Shown: positions 17,574 to 25,823 of the stretch, piece after piece | Position numbering within the stretch: the first letter of the stretch is position 1 | How the letters are laid out: every line of letters begins with the position of its first letter | Source: Treponema ruminis | GTDB taxonomy: Bacteria > Spirochaetota > Spirochaetia > Treponematales > Treponemataceae | DNA length: 64,000 nucleotides | Assembly: GCA_017161305.1 (NCBI GenBank) | Contig: CP031518.1 | Span: 1,736,001 to 1,800,000 of the forward strand | Direction of reading: 5' to 3' | The notes under the pieces: generated by a model | Database searches by the model: none | What the model saw: only the letters and a program-made list of their open reading frames with translations | What the model was told of the DNA's origin: nothing | Position numbers and translations under genes: made by a program

Positions 17574-20500
17574 TACTCCAGGCCCTTTTCACCAGAAAGC
17601 AAGCGCGGAATATCCGTGTAAATTGCAGGCTCAAAATCAGGATACGGATGAGTGATATATTTTGAGTTCTGGGCAGCGAGATTGCTTCCTTCCATGCGGA
17701 TCATAGTCTGCTGGTTGCGTGTGAGGGCGTCATATGCACGGATTGAGTCAGAAAGGCGGACAATTGCCTCAGCATTTCTTCCGCTGTCACCTGTCTGCTG
17801 TGCAAGACGATACAAAGTGACGCCAAGGTTGTTGTTTACCTTGAGGTACAAATCTACGACTGCATAATCATCGTCATCTTCCTGAGGGAGAAGAAGCTTC
17901 TGCTTTTCCCGGCCCTGATCAAGAACTCTGAGCAAGTCAGCATAATAGCTTTCGGCAGCAAAATTGTCACCGCGGAGTGAAAGCACGTTTCCAAGAGAAA
18001 GAAGGATGTTAGGGTCACGAGGCTCTTTTTCCGCAACCTTGATGAATGATACGAGGGCATTATCATAATTCTTTCTGTTATAATAAATTGCACCCACGCG
18101 GTAATTGATTGAAGGAGTATCATTCTTGATTTCGATTGCCTTTTCGTAATTGTAAAGGGCATCATCCATTTCGCCGGAAATAAAGTAATCCAAATCACCC
18201 ATATCGGCGAAAAGTTTTCCTGTATTTGCGTCTCCTTCAAGCTCGCTGGCCTCATGCTCCTCGTTGTAGAGGTTGATTCCACGGGTGTAAATCGTCTGAG
18301 CCTTGAGATACTCTCGGTTGGCCGCATAAAGCTCACCAAGAACGCGGGAAGCATTGATTTCGCGGTAAACATTCTTTTTAGTGCGGACGATTACCTTCTC
18401 AAAGAGATCAAGACTTCGCTCAAGCTCGACTTTTGCCTGCTCTGTATTTCCGTTGTGGATGAAATATCGGGCCAGGTTGTAGCGGGCGACAGGATTTGAA
18501 GGATCTGCCTTAATAGCAAGGTTAAGCATTGCAAGGACGTCTTCAATAGAAGAGCGCAGATACTCGTCATTCTTGCTCAAAGCACCGTAAAGTTTTTCAA
18601 GCATGTAGCCGCTGAGCTCAGTCCAGTCGGCAGCACCAAGATTCTTAAGGTTCTGCTTGTCCTGCTTGCTCTGATAGAAAATATTCTTGTAGTAAATGAC
18701 TTCACGAAGCTTGTCTGTGCGGATGTTGTAGCGCATCATTCGTGAGAGATAGACATTGTTGCTTCCATATCGCTGAATCAAATCAAGATACTGCTCTTTT
18801 GCAAGCTCGTATTTTGAAGGCTCGACTTCGGCCCATTCAAGGAAAACGTCTCCCAGCATGAGGATTCCGTCGGCATCATTTATATGGTAGTCAAGGACTT
18901 CACGGCGGACGATTTCTTCGGCACGCTCGTAGTTTGCACGGTCATACAATTCCATGTCAGCGTAATCGAGACCGGCCTGCTTGTCATGATCGAAGACAGC
19001 AAGGATGTTTCTGTACATTTTTGCGGCACGCTCAAACTGCTTTTTGCCGCGATAGCCGACCGCATACTTGAAGAACCATTTTTTGACAGCCCGGTAGCGG
19101 ACAGCCTTTGCAAATTCGTCCTCGGACTGAGGGAATTCGTTTGCCTCGAGCAGAGTGTAGCCCTGCTTATAGTGCATGTTAGCCATGACAGGCTCGTAAA
19201 TGAAGTGCTGGCCGGCCTTGAAAAGACCAAAGCAGACGAAGGCAAGGATAACGCCCACGATTGCGGCCGGAATAATTCTGTTTTTGAGCTGATACTGGAA
19301 TGACTGCTTGTAAGCCTCGTATTCAGCGAAAGAACGTCTCTCAAAATCGCGCGGGATATTGATTGAAATATCGAGGATTTTTTCGAGCTGGGTTGCCAGC
19401 TGGCGGGCAGAAACCTTTTTGAGGACTTTTTCGATGATTTCAAATACAGCCTCATCAGTGAATTCGTCGCGGGCAATAAAATCTTCGAGGGCAATTCGCA
19501 GGTTGAGAGGATAATTAGAAAGGTTCTTTTTGAACTGAACGTATTCCTCATCAGTTAAGGCATTCTTCGGACGGCCTTCCTTGCCCTTTGAGAAGTCAAT
19601 TGTATCAAGAAGGGGCTTTTTTTTGCCCAGATCAGCAGTTTCTGTGTCTGAGAAGCCCGGAATTTCAAAGCTTGAATCGAGGACAAAGTCATCGTCTCCG
19701 CCAAGACCGTCATCTGTCGCAGGGAATTCATCTACGCCGGCAGGCTGGCTTGGACCAAAGTCAACGCCGTCCATTGCAGACGTATCGAATGAGTCAATCG
19801 GCTCTTCCTGCCCTACATCTTCGGCAGTGCCCGGTGCTTCATCAGGAACTTCATCAAAGGCATCCGGGATTTCAGCAGGGGCAGAAAGGTCAGCAGCAGA
19901 AGCAAGGTCTGCACTTCCCGCATCGCCGAGGTCATCAAGAATGTCAGTATTAAAATCAAATCCGCCATCACCTTCTGAGGCAGGAGCAGAAGAATCGCCC
20001 CCGTCAGCCAAGGCATCCAAATCCATGGCAAAAAGGTCATCGGAAGAGGCAGCAGAATCAGTCTGAGGGCTTTCTACAGGCGGAATATCAGCAGCAAGTG
20101 CGTCTGGAGAAAGATCTATTTCAGAAATCGGGGAAGCAAAATCATCTTCAGAAGCCGGGGCAAGGTCATCGCCTTGAGCAGCCGGGCTTTCTGTAGAATC
20201 GCCTCCTGCAAAAGAATCCAGATCACCCAGGTCACCCAGATCGCCTAAATCTCCAAGGTCACCAAGGTCGCTTGTATCAACGGTAGGAATATCATCGTCT
20301 GCAGAAGGACTTTCTTCGATAAAATCAGCCGTATCTGCGGCAGGAGCTTCAGCAATATCAGAGGCAAAAGAATTTTCTGAAAGAGGCTCTGAAAGGACAT
20401 CAGCAGCAGGCTCTTCTTCCTGAGCCGGGGCTTCAGGCGCCTTTAAGTCGCTTACATCGGCAAGGTCGCCTAAATCACCCAAATCATCAGTTAAGTCACC

Positions 20501-21028
20501 AAGATTTGAAAGGGCATCGCCCAAGTCTGTAAATTTTTCGGTTTTAGGAGCGGCTTCTTCATCACCGCCATTATCTCCACTAGGAGCAAGCAGGGAATCC
20601 AAATCCAAATCTTCGAGCGGAGTTTCAGGCTCAGCTTCTTCGAGCGGTTCGGCATCAGAAGTAACAGAGGCAGGATTATCATCATTTAAAAAATCAGCAA
20701 GGGCATCTTCGTCGGCAGCCCCCTGTGGATTGAGCAGGGCCGCAATATCAGAATCAAGCCCCGACAAATCATCGCCACCCGCAGGAGAAGCAGGAGCTGT
20801 CCCGAGAATGTCTTCGATTGAGCCTAAATCTTCTTCTTCCTGTGCTTCGACAGGCCTGTTCTTATCAGGTAATCCGATGATAAAGTCATCAGAGTCGTCG
20901 TCCTCAGAAATTCCCTGTGGAAAAGGAATGACAGGCACTTTTTCGCCGCGCTGGGCACGAATCTTTACCTCATCACCTACTTCGCGAATATCTTCTGAAA
21001 ATTGTTTGAGCTGATTTAATCCTGGCAT
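17573..21028 (-). CDS. Large acidic TPR membrane protein, candidate flagellar collar protein (FlcA-like)
   Basis: A 1151-residue protein in three parts. Residues 1 to ~480 are an acidic, disordered region rich in Asp, Ala, Pro and Ser, with a run of DLGDLGDLGDLGDL. Residues ~490-575 form a helical domain, followed by one transmembrane segment (IIPAAIVGVILAFVCFGLF, about 580-600). The rest, ~550 residues, is a periplasmic superhelix of TPR-like repeats (for example MYRNILAVFDHDKQAG, YNRKNYDNALVSFIKVAEKEP). This layout matches the spirochaetal TPR protein that forms the periplasmic flagellar collar (FlcA in Borrelia). I infer homology from architecture and genus, not from alignment. An AGGTGGG box precedes the ATG. 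It is the first gene of a two-gene operon. Confidence 0.55.
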   Translation of the reverse strand: MPGLNQLKQFSEDIREVGDEVKIRAQRGEKVPVIPFPQGISEDDDSDDFIIGLPDKNRPVEAQEEEDLGSIEDILGTAPASPAGGDDLSGLDSDIAALLNPQGAADEDALADFLNDDNPASVTSDAEPLEEAEPETPLEDLDLDSLLAPSGDNGGDEEAAPKTEKFTDLGDALSNLGDLTDDLGDLGDLADVSDLKAPEAPAQEEEPAADVLSEPLSENSFASDIAEAPAADTADFIEESPSADDDIPTVDTSDLGDLGDLGDLGDLGDLDSFAGGDSTESPAAQGDDLAPASEDDFASPISEIDLSPDALAADIPPVESPQTDSAASSDDLFAMDLDALADGGDSSAPASEGDGGFDFNTDILDDLGDAGSADLASAADLSAPAEIPDAFDEVPDEAPGTAEDVGQEEPIDSFDTSAMDGVDFGPSQPAGVDEFPATDDGLGGDDDFVLDSSFEIPGFSDTETADLGKKKPLLDTIDFSKGKEGRPKNALTDEEYVQFKKNLSNYPLNLRIALEDFIARDEFTDEAVFEIIEKVLKKVSARQLATQLEKILDISINIPRDFERRSFAEYEAYKQSFQYQLKNRIIPAAIVGVILAFVCFGLFKAGQHFIYEPVMANMHYKQGYTLLEANEFPQSEDEFAKAVRYRAVKKWFFKYAVGYRGKKQFERAAKMYRNILAVFDHDKQAGLDYADMELYDRANYERAEEIVRREVLDYHINDADGILMLGDVFLEWAEVEPSKYELAKEQYLDLIQRYGSNNVYLSRMMRYNIRTDKLREVIYYKNIFYQSKQDKQNLKNLGAADWTELSGYMLEKLYGALSKNDEYLRSSIEDVLAMLNLAIKADPSNPVARYNLARYFIHNGNTEQAKVELERSLDLFEKVIVRTKKNVYREINASRVLGELYAANREYLKAQTIYTRGINLYNEEHEASELEGDANTGKLFADMGDLDYFISGEMDDALYNYEKAIEIKNDTPSINYRVGAIYYNRKNYDNALVSFIKVAEKEPRDPNILLSLGNVLSLRGDNFAAESYYADLLRVLDQGREKQKLLLPQEDDDDYAVVDLYLKVNNNLGVTLYRLAQQTGDSGRNAEAIVRLSDSIRAYDALTRNQQTMIRMEGSNLAAQNSKYITHPYPDFEPAIYTDIPRLLSGEKGLE

Positions 21029-21041
21029 TTAAAGTCCCACC

Positions 21042-21060
21042 TACTCTAGTATACTCTAGT
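21042..21060 (-). repeat. Two tandem TACTCTAGT units over a promoter
   Basis: Two copies of TACTCTAGT (21042-21050 and 21052-21060) repeat with a 10-bp period, one helical turn. They overlap the -10 box of the TPR gene promoter, so they may bind a regulator in tandem. Confidence 0.6.
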
Positions 21061-21076
21061 TTCGGCATTTTGGAAA
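21048..21076 (-). promoter_or_regulatory. Promoter of the large TPR membrane protein gene
   Basis: Minus strand TTTCCA (21071-21076), 17-bp spacer, TATACT (21048-21053). Transcription would begin about 13 bases before the ATG, leaving a very short leader that still contains AGGTGGG. Confidence 0.55.
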
Positions 21077-21143
21077 CAAGGCTTTATAGCAAAAAATTTC
21101 TTATATTTGTTTACTTTTTTTTTGAAATACCGATAAATAAAGT

Positions 21144-21872
21144 ATGAAAAAGATTTTGATTTTGACGGGATTTCTTACTCTTTTTGCATCTTTTGCATCA
21201 CCACTTTTTGCAAAGGAAGCCGCTCCTAAAATTGACACTTACGAATACGATTTGACACTCACTGAAATCAAGGGAGTCAGCGCACCCTATATCTCGAACA
21301 ATTTCGTTGTCTTTACCGCCCCTGTCACGGCCAACTCAATCGGAATTGCATTTGACTTTGAAGAATTCAGAAAGATTCACTACTACCAGCTCAGAAAAAA
21401 TTACGGCTATGAAGGAGAGATTACTTCTTCATACTATTTTTACATTCTTGAAATGCCGAAAAAACTTTCCCGAATCAGCTACCGGGTTGTAATTGACGGA
21501 CTTTGGACAACTGACCCGCAAAATCAGAACGTAGTTTACAACGAATACGAGAATTACTCACTTTCATACATTGACTTGCCGCCGGAAGAAATCGAAATAA
21601 CTGAAAAACTCAACAACGGCCTTACCCACTTTGTCTGTCACAGCGAAAGCGGCAGAAAAATCCGGCTTGGAGGAAGCTTTACCAACTGGGACAGCTGGAT
21701 TTACGAAATGAAAGAAACAGAACCTGGAAAATACGTGATTGACATTCCCTTGCACCCGGGAACATATTATTATTCCTACTACAACGGAATCACTTCATTC
21801 ATAGACGAAACAAATCCTAGCCGAGGTTATTCAAACGACGGCAGGATTGTAAGCTGCATTACGATAAATTAA
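21144..21872 (+). CDS. Secreted protein with C-terminal CBM48-like domain
   Basis: A 242-residue exported protein with a signal peptide cleaved after about residue 23 (ASFASPLFAKEA). The first ~145 mature residues are beta-rich and unknown. The last ~80 residues read like an early-set/CBM48 (AMPK-beta glycogen-binding) module: IRLGGSFTNWDSWIYEMKET, then GKYVIDIPLHPGTYYYSYYNG. The GxFxxWD and G-Y-Y-Y-Y features of that fold are present. It could bind alpha-glucan or simply use the fold as a structural Ig-like domain. No strong ribosome binding site is seen before the ATG. It converges on ffh with a 4-bp overlap. Confidence 0.75.
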   Translation: MKKILILTGFLTLFASFASPLFAKEAAPKIDTYEYDLTLTEIKGVSAPYISNNFVVFTAPVTANSIGIAFDFEEFRKIHYYQLRKNYGYEGEITSSYYFYILEMPKKLSRISYRVVIDGLWTTDPQNQNVVYNEYENYSLSYIDLPPEEIEITEKLNNGLTHFVCHSESGRKIRLGGSFTNWDSWIYEMKETEPGKYVIDIPLHPGTYYYSYYNGITSFIDETNPSRGYSNDGRIVSCITIN

Positions 21873-23296
21873 AATCCCTTGAATTTACCGGCAAGTTTGG
21901 CAAGATCGCCAAGCTTGCTCAAATCTCCGAGACCACCCATGCCTCCCATTCCGCCGGCTCCGCCCATGCCGCCAAGCTGCTGCATGAGTTTAGCCTGCAT
22001 TCCGCGGTTACGGCTGAGCTTTTTCATGGTGAGCTTTGTCTTTTCAAACTGCTTGATGAGCTTATTTACTTCGGCAACGCTGGTACCGCTTCCGGCTGCA
22101 ATTCGCTTGCGGCGGGCAGGACCGATAATCAGGTGGTTAGCACGCTCTTTTTTTGTCATTGACTGGATGATTGCCTTTTGGTGGGCGATTCCAGACATAT
22201 CGAGTTTGCTAGGATCTACCTGACCTGCAAGACCAGGAATCATTTCCATTAAAGAAGAAAGGTTGCCCATTTTGCCGACATTCTCGAACTGAGAAAGCAT
22301 GTCATCGAGGGTAAACTCGTTGCGGGCCATCTTCTGCTCAAGTTTTTTGGCTTCCTCGATGTCGACGGTTTCCTGAGCTTTTTCAACCAAAGAAACGATG
22401 TCGCCCATGCCCAGAATTCGGCTGGCGATTCGCTCAGGATGGAATGGCTCGAAATCTTCTGTTTTTTCACCTGTACCGATGAAAAGAATCGGCTTGTCAG
22501 TGATTGATTTGAGAGAAAGGGCTGCACCGCCTCGTGCATCTGAGTCAAACTTGGTAAGGATGACGCCTGAAAGACCAAGCTGCTCGTCGAAAGATTTTGC
22601 GATGTCAACGGCATTCTGACCAGTCATTGAGTCAGCGACCAAAATAGTCTCAACCGGATCAACAGCCTTTTTAACGTCGACCAGCTCTTTCATCATGGCT
22701 TCGTCAATCTGCAATCGGCCGGCCGTATCGACGATGATTGTATCTATTGCGTTCTTTTTTGCGTAAGAAATTGCGTTTTTGGCAACCTTAACGGCATCTT
22801 TTGCCCCATCTTCAAGATAGACAGGGATGCCGATTTTATCGCCCAGCTGCTTGAGCTGTTCCATGGCGGCAGGGCGAACAAGGTCACAGGCAACAAGAAG
22901 TGGCTTGCGCCCGTTTTTGGCAAGGCGGGCTGCGAGTTTGTGGGCAGCGGTTGTTTTACCGGCACCCTGCAGACCGAGGAGCAAAATCACAGACTGAGTG
23001 TCCGGTCCTTTGAGCTGCAGATCGACCTTTGTGTCGCCCAAAAGCTTTACGATTCGGTCGTAGATGATTTTTGTGAACTGCTGGCCAGGATCTACCGCAC
23101 GGAGAACCTTTTCGCCCTTGGCTTCTTCGATTGTGGCATTTACGAAGCGGCGTACAACACGGAGGTTGACATCGGCTTCGAGCAAGGCCATTTTAATCTG
23201 CTCAACAGTTTCTTCGATATTTTTCTCAGTGATTTTTGACTTTCCGCTCACAGAGCGCATGATGTCACTGAAGGTATTCGTAAGTTTTTCTAACAT
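21869..23296 (-). CDS. ffh: Signal recognition particle GTPase Ffh/SRP54
   Basis: A 475-residue SRP54 GTPase that binds 4.5S RNA and delivers nascent membrane proteins to FtsY and SecYEG. The N domain is followed by G1 GLQGAGKTTAAHKLA near residue 107, the DTAGRLQID G3 motif near 190, TKFDSDARGG G4, and GTGEKTEDF near 270. The C-terminal M domain ends in a Gly/Met-rich tail (GGMGGAGGMGGMGGLG), as usual. The best start is ATG at 23296; a purine-rich AAGGA lies 13 bases upstream, a little far. It is the last of an ndk-gpsA-ffh gene string. Confidence 0.97.
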   Translation of the reverse strand: MLEKLTNTFSDIMRSVSGKSKITEKNIEETVEQIKMALLEADVNLRVVRRFVNATIEEAKGEKVLRAVDPGQQFTKIIYDRIVKLLGDTKVDLQLKGPDTQSVILLLGLQGAGKTTAAHKLAARLAKNGRKPLLVACDLVRPAAMEQLKQLGDKIGIPVYLEDGAKDAVKVAKNAISYAKKNAIDTIIVDTAGRLQIDEAMMKELVDVKKAVDPVETILVADSMTGQNAVDIAKSFDEQLGLSGVILTKFDSDARGGAALSLKSITDKPILFIGTGEKTEDFEPFHPERIASRILGMGDIVSLVEKAQETVDIEEAKKLEQKMARNEFTLDDMLSQFENVGKMGNLSSLMEMIPGLAGQVDPSKLDMSGIAHQKAIIQSMTKKERANHLIIGPARRKRIAAGSGTSVAEVNKLIKQFEKTKLTMKKLSRNRGMQAKLMQQLGGMGGAGGMGGMGGLGDLSKLGDLAKLAGKFKGF

Positions 23297-23321
23297 TTGT
23301 TCAATTTATTCCTTTTATTTA

Positions 23322-24395
23322 TTAGTCCTCTTCGGACGCCATTTTTCCCTGCATCATAAGTTCCTGCAACAAGGCCATAGGCTCGATTTCTTTGTTGAGG
23401 ATTCGATAAAGACTGTCACAAATCGGGAGTTTTAAATTGTGCTTTTCGGCAATCTGATGAATAAATTTGCAGGCAACAGCGCCTTCTGAAAGATAGCCGA
23501 TTTCACCGATTCTGGCGATTAAATCATCCAGGTTTTTGAATTTTGAAAGAATATCTGTTTTGATGATGTCCTGGCCAAAGCGGCGGTTACGTCCGTATTT
23601 TGAGCGGCAGGTTACATCCAAATCCCCCACTCCGGCAATTGAAGTAAATGTCTCGGCATGGGTTGCTCCCATAGCAAAACCGATTGTCTGAAGCTCGTTC
23701 AAACCGGCTGCAAGAAGGAGGCTCTCGGAATTGTCTCCGAAAATATCAGAATGTTCGCTGACGGCATCCAAAGCACCGTAAACAACAGCAACGACATTCT
23801 TGGCGGCGGCACAAATCTGGACGCCGATTACATCAAGTGATGAATAAACCATAAGCCCAGGCACACGCAAAAGCTCACGGAATTTAATTGAATTGAGGGC
23901 ATGCTCACTTGCGGCGATAAGGCCTGTAAGCTTGCCCATTGCAACTTCCTCAGCATGGCTAGGACCCGAAATATAAACGAGGGCACCCTTGTAGCACTCA
24001 GGAAGCACTTCTTCGAGAGTGTCGAGGATAAGGCGAGGACCGTCATCAGATGCAACGAAACCTTTTGTAAGGACACCGATTACGGTTTCCCCGTTTTTAA
24101 TTGAAGGAACGCTGGCAATCTTTTTGGCCGTACTCGCAATGAACAAAGAAGGAGAAGCAAGAATCAGATATTCCTTTCCGTTTGCGACTTCTTCGATATT
24201 TGTAGATGCAGTGAGATTTTCTGAGAGCGGATATCCCGGGAGATACCTTTTGTTCTCATGCTCATTGTTGATGCTTTCAACGACATCGCTTTCCATAGCC
24301 CAAACCTGGACCTTATGCCCACCTCGTGCGATAGCCTGCGCAAGACCTGAGCCCCACGCACCAGCACCAATTACACCGACACTCTTTGCTTTCAT
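23322..24395 (-). CDS. gpsA: NAD(P)-dependent glycerol-3-phosphate dehydrogenase
   Basis: A 357-residue enzyme that reduces dihydroxyacetone phosphate to sn-glycerol-3-phosphate for phospholipid synthesis. The dinucleotide-binding loop VGVIGAGAWGSGLAQ is at residues 5-19, the ISGPSHAEEVA segment near 140, the KNVVAV catalytic-lysine region near 190, and GVGDLDVTCRSKYGRNRRFG near 255. The ATG at 24395 is preferred over an upstream in-frame start because GAGG sits nine bases before it and the protein then begins at the normal place. It lies 20 bp after ndk and 25 bp before ffh, so they are probably co-transcribed. Confidence 0.97.
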   Translation of the reverse strand: MKAKSVGVIGAGAWGSGLAQAIARGGHKVQVWAMESDVVESINNEHENKRYLPGYPLSENLTASTNIEEVANGKEYLILASPSLFIASTAKKIASVPSIKNGETVIGVLTKGFVASDDGPRLILDTLEEVLPECYKGALVYISGPSHAEEVAMGKLTGLIAASEHALNSIKFRELLRVPGLMVYSSLDVIGVQICAAAKNVVAVVYGALDAVSEHSDIFGDNSESLLLAAGLNELQTIGFAMGATHAETFTSIAGVGDLDVTCRSKYGRNRRFGQDIIKTDILSKFKNLDDLIARIGEIGYLSEGAVACKFIHQIAEKHNLKLPICDSLYRILNKEIEPMALLQELMMQGKMASEED

Positions 24396-24415
24396 TCTTA
24401 TCCTCGACTTATTTT

Positions 24416-24865
24416 CTAGAACCAGCACTCAGCTTCGTCTTTCCAATCGATAATCTCTTCCGGTTTAAAAAATAGATTGATTTCACGCTCTGCACTTGCG
24501 TCTGAGTCAGAAGCATGAATGATATTGTGGCTTGTGTGTGAGCAGAAATCTCCGCGGATTGTTCCAGGAGCAGCTTCACTTGGCTTTGTAGCACCGACAA
24601 CCTTGCGAACCAGAGTAACGCAGTCATCGTTGTCCATCTGCCATACCATTGCTACAACAGGAGCACTTGTAATGTAAGAAACAAGCTCGTCATAGAAAGG
24701 CTTGCCCTGATGCTCAGCATAATGCTTAGAAGCAAGCTCTTTTGAAATGTTCATGAGTTTCAATCCAACCAACTTGAGGCCTTTATTCTCCAAACGAGTA
24801 ATGACCTGACCAACGAGCCGGCGGTTCAATACGCCAGGCTTACACATAGCAAAACATCTTGTCAT
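24416..24865 (-). CDS. ndk: Nucleoside diphosphate kinase
   Basis: A 149-residue NDK that transfers the gamma-phosphate among nucleotides through a phosphohistidine. The active-site block NIIHASDSDASAEREI is intact, with the catalytic His near residue 121. The N-terminal motif reads CKPGVLNRRLVG instead of the textbook KPDGVxRGLVG, a variant I associate with treponemal enzymes. The GDF-CSHTSHN segment is also present. The -10 box ends nine bases before the ATG and no ribosome binding site is visible, so the mRNA leader should be about three bases or absent. It heads the ndk-gpsA-ffh string. Confidence 0.96.
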   Translation of the reverse strand: MTRCFAMCKPGVLNRRLVGQVITRLENKGLKLVGLKLMNISKELASKHYAEHQGKPFYDELVSYITSAPVVAMVWQMDNDDCVTLVRKVVGATKPSEAAPGTIRGDFCSHTSHNIIHASDSDASAEREINLFFKPEEIIDWKDEAECWF

Positions 24866-24874
24866 AATTTTATA

Positions 24875-24903
24875 ATTATACAGTAGAAAGTGGAAAATGG
24901 AAA
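24875..24903 (-). promoter_or_regulatory. ndk promoter with almost no leader
   Basis: Minus strand TTTCCA (24898-24903), 17-bp spacer, perfect TATAAT (24875-24880), nine bases to the ATG. The region upstream is a purine-rich run of imperfect GTAGAAA/GGAAAA repeats. Confidence 0.6.
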
Positions 24904-24926
24904 GTAGAAAACCGAAAAGTAATTTT

Positions 24927-25823
24927 TCATTCAGCCTTCAATTTTCTTTCGACGGCAGAAATCGTATCGTCCGGAGTGCTTGCCCCGGCCGTAATTCCAA
25001 CGCTTTCAAGCTCGAAAAATTCCCGGGGAATTTCTTGAGGCGTCTCGATAAGGACGGCTTTTTTGCAGAGTTTTTGAGCGGTAGCAAAAAGGCGGTTTGT
25101 GTTGGCAGAGTTTTTGCCGCCGATTACGACCACTCCGTCAACTTTTTCACACAGTTCAACCAGACTGTCCTGGCGCTCATGAGTGGCCGGGCAAATCGAA
25201 CTGATGACTTCGACTTTTGGGAAGGAATTTTTAAGCTCCTTTTGAAGCTGGTCAAACATCTTTATGCTGAAGGTCGTCTGGGAAAGAAGGACAATATTTG
25301 AATCAGAAGCAAGTTTTTTCTGAGAGGAAAGCATATTAATAGAAGATTTCAGTTCATCGACATCTTTTATGAGGACAAAGTTGAGTTCCTTTCCGGCATT
25401 TTTGGCTCCCTTGCGGGCATAGCCTTCGATTCCAACGACCTCGCCGTGATTTTTGTCACCGGCAAAGAAAATCACATATCCCTTTGAGGCATATTCAGCG
25501 GCCCTTTCCTGACTTTTCGTTACCAAGGGACAGGTGGCGTTTACTACATTCACTCCCCTCTCCCGGATTGCTTCTTCCGTCTCAGGCGGAACTCCATGAG
25601 CCCGGATAATTACAGTGTCCCCGGACTCTAAAAGAGGAATTTTGCTTTCAACGAGGATTTTTAAATTGCGCTCAGCAAGCTTGTTCAGTGCGACAGGATT
25701 GTGAATCAAAGGTCCGAGCGTGTAGACCTGCCCCTTGTTTTCATCAAGAGCCTTTTCTGCAGTAACGACGGCCCGGCGCACGCCTGCACAAAATCCGAGA
25801 ATTTTAGCGCGAAGAACTTTCAT
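24927..25823 (-). CDS. ispH: 4-hydroxy-3-methylbut-2-enyl diphosphate reductase
   Basis: A 298-residue LytB/IspH iron-sulfur enzyme, the last step of the MEP isoprenoid pathway, giving IPP and DMAPP. The three cluster cysteines are visible in LGFCAGVRRAV (near residue 12), NATCPLVTKSQ (near 98) and SSICPATHERQDSL (near 195). The active-site glutamate region (RAHGVPPET) and C-terminal GITAGASTPDDTI are present. The ATG at 25823 is chosen because AAGGA lies seven bases upstream; two earlier in-frame ATGs lack this. It overlaps the end of the upstream EAL gene by 20 bp. Confidence 0.97.
   Translation of the reverse strand: MKVLRAKILGFCAGVRRAVVTAEKALDENKGQVYTLGPLIHNPVALNKLAERNLKILVESKIPLLESGDTVIIRAHGVPPETEEAIRERGVNVVNATCPLVTKSQERAAEYASKGYVIFFAGDKNHGEVVGIEGYARKGAKNAGKELNFVLIKDVDELKSSINMLSSQKKLASDSNIVLLSQTTFSIKMFDQLQKELKNSFPKVEVISSICPATHERQDSLVELCEKVDGVVVIGGKNSANTNRLFATAQKLCKKAVLIETPQEIPREFFELESVGITAGASTPDDTISAVERKLKAE

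Noticed and set aside
24881..24925. Purine-rich GTAGAAA/GGAAAA repeats upstream of ndk, as a regulatory array
   Set aside because: Low-complexity sequence; no symmetry or fixed spacing.
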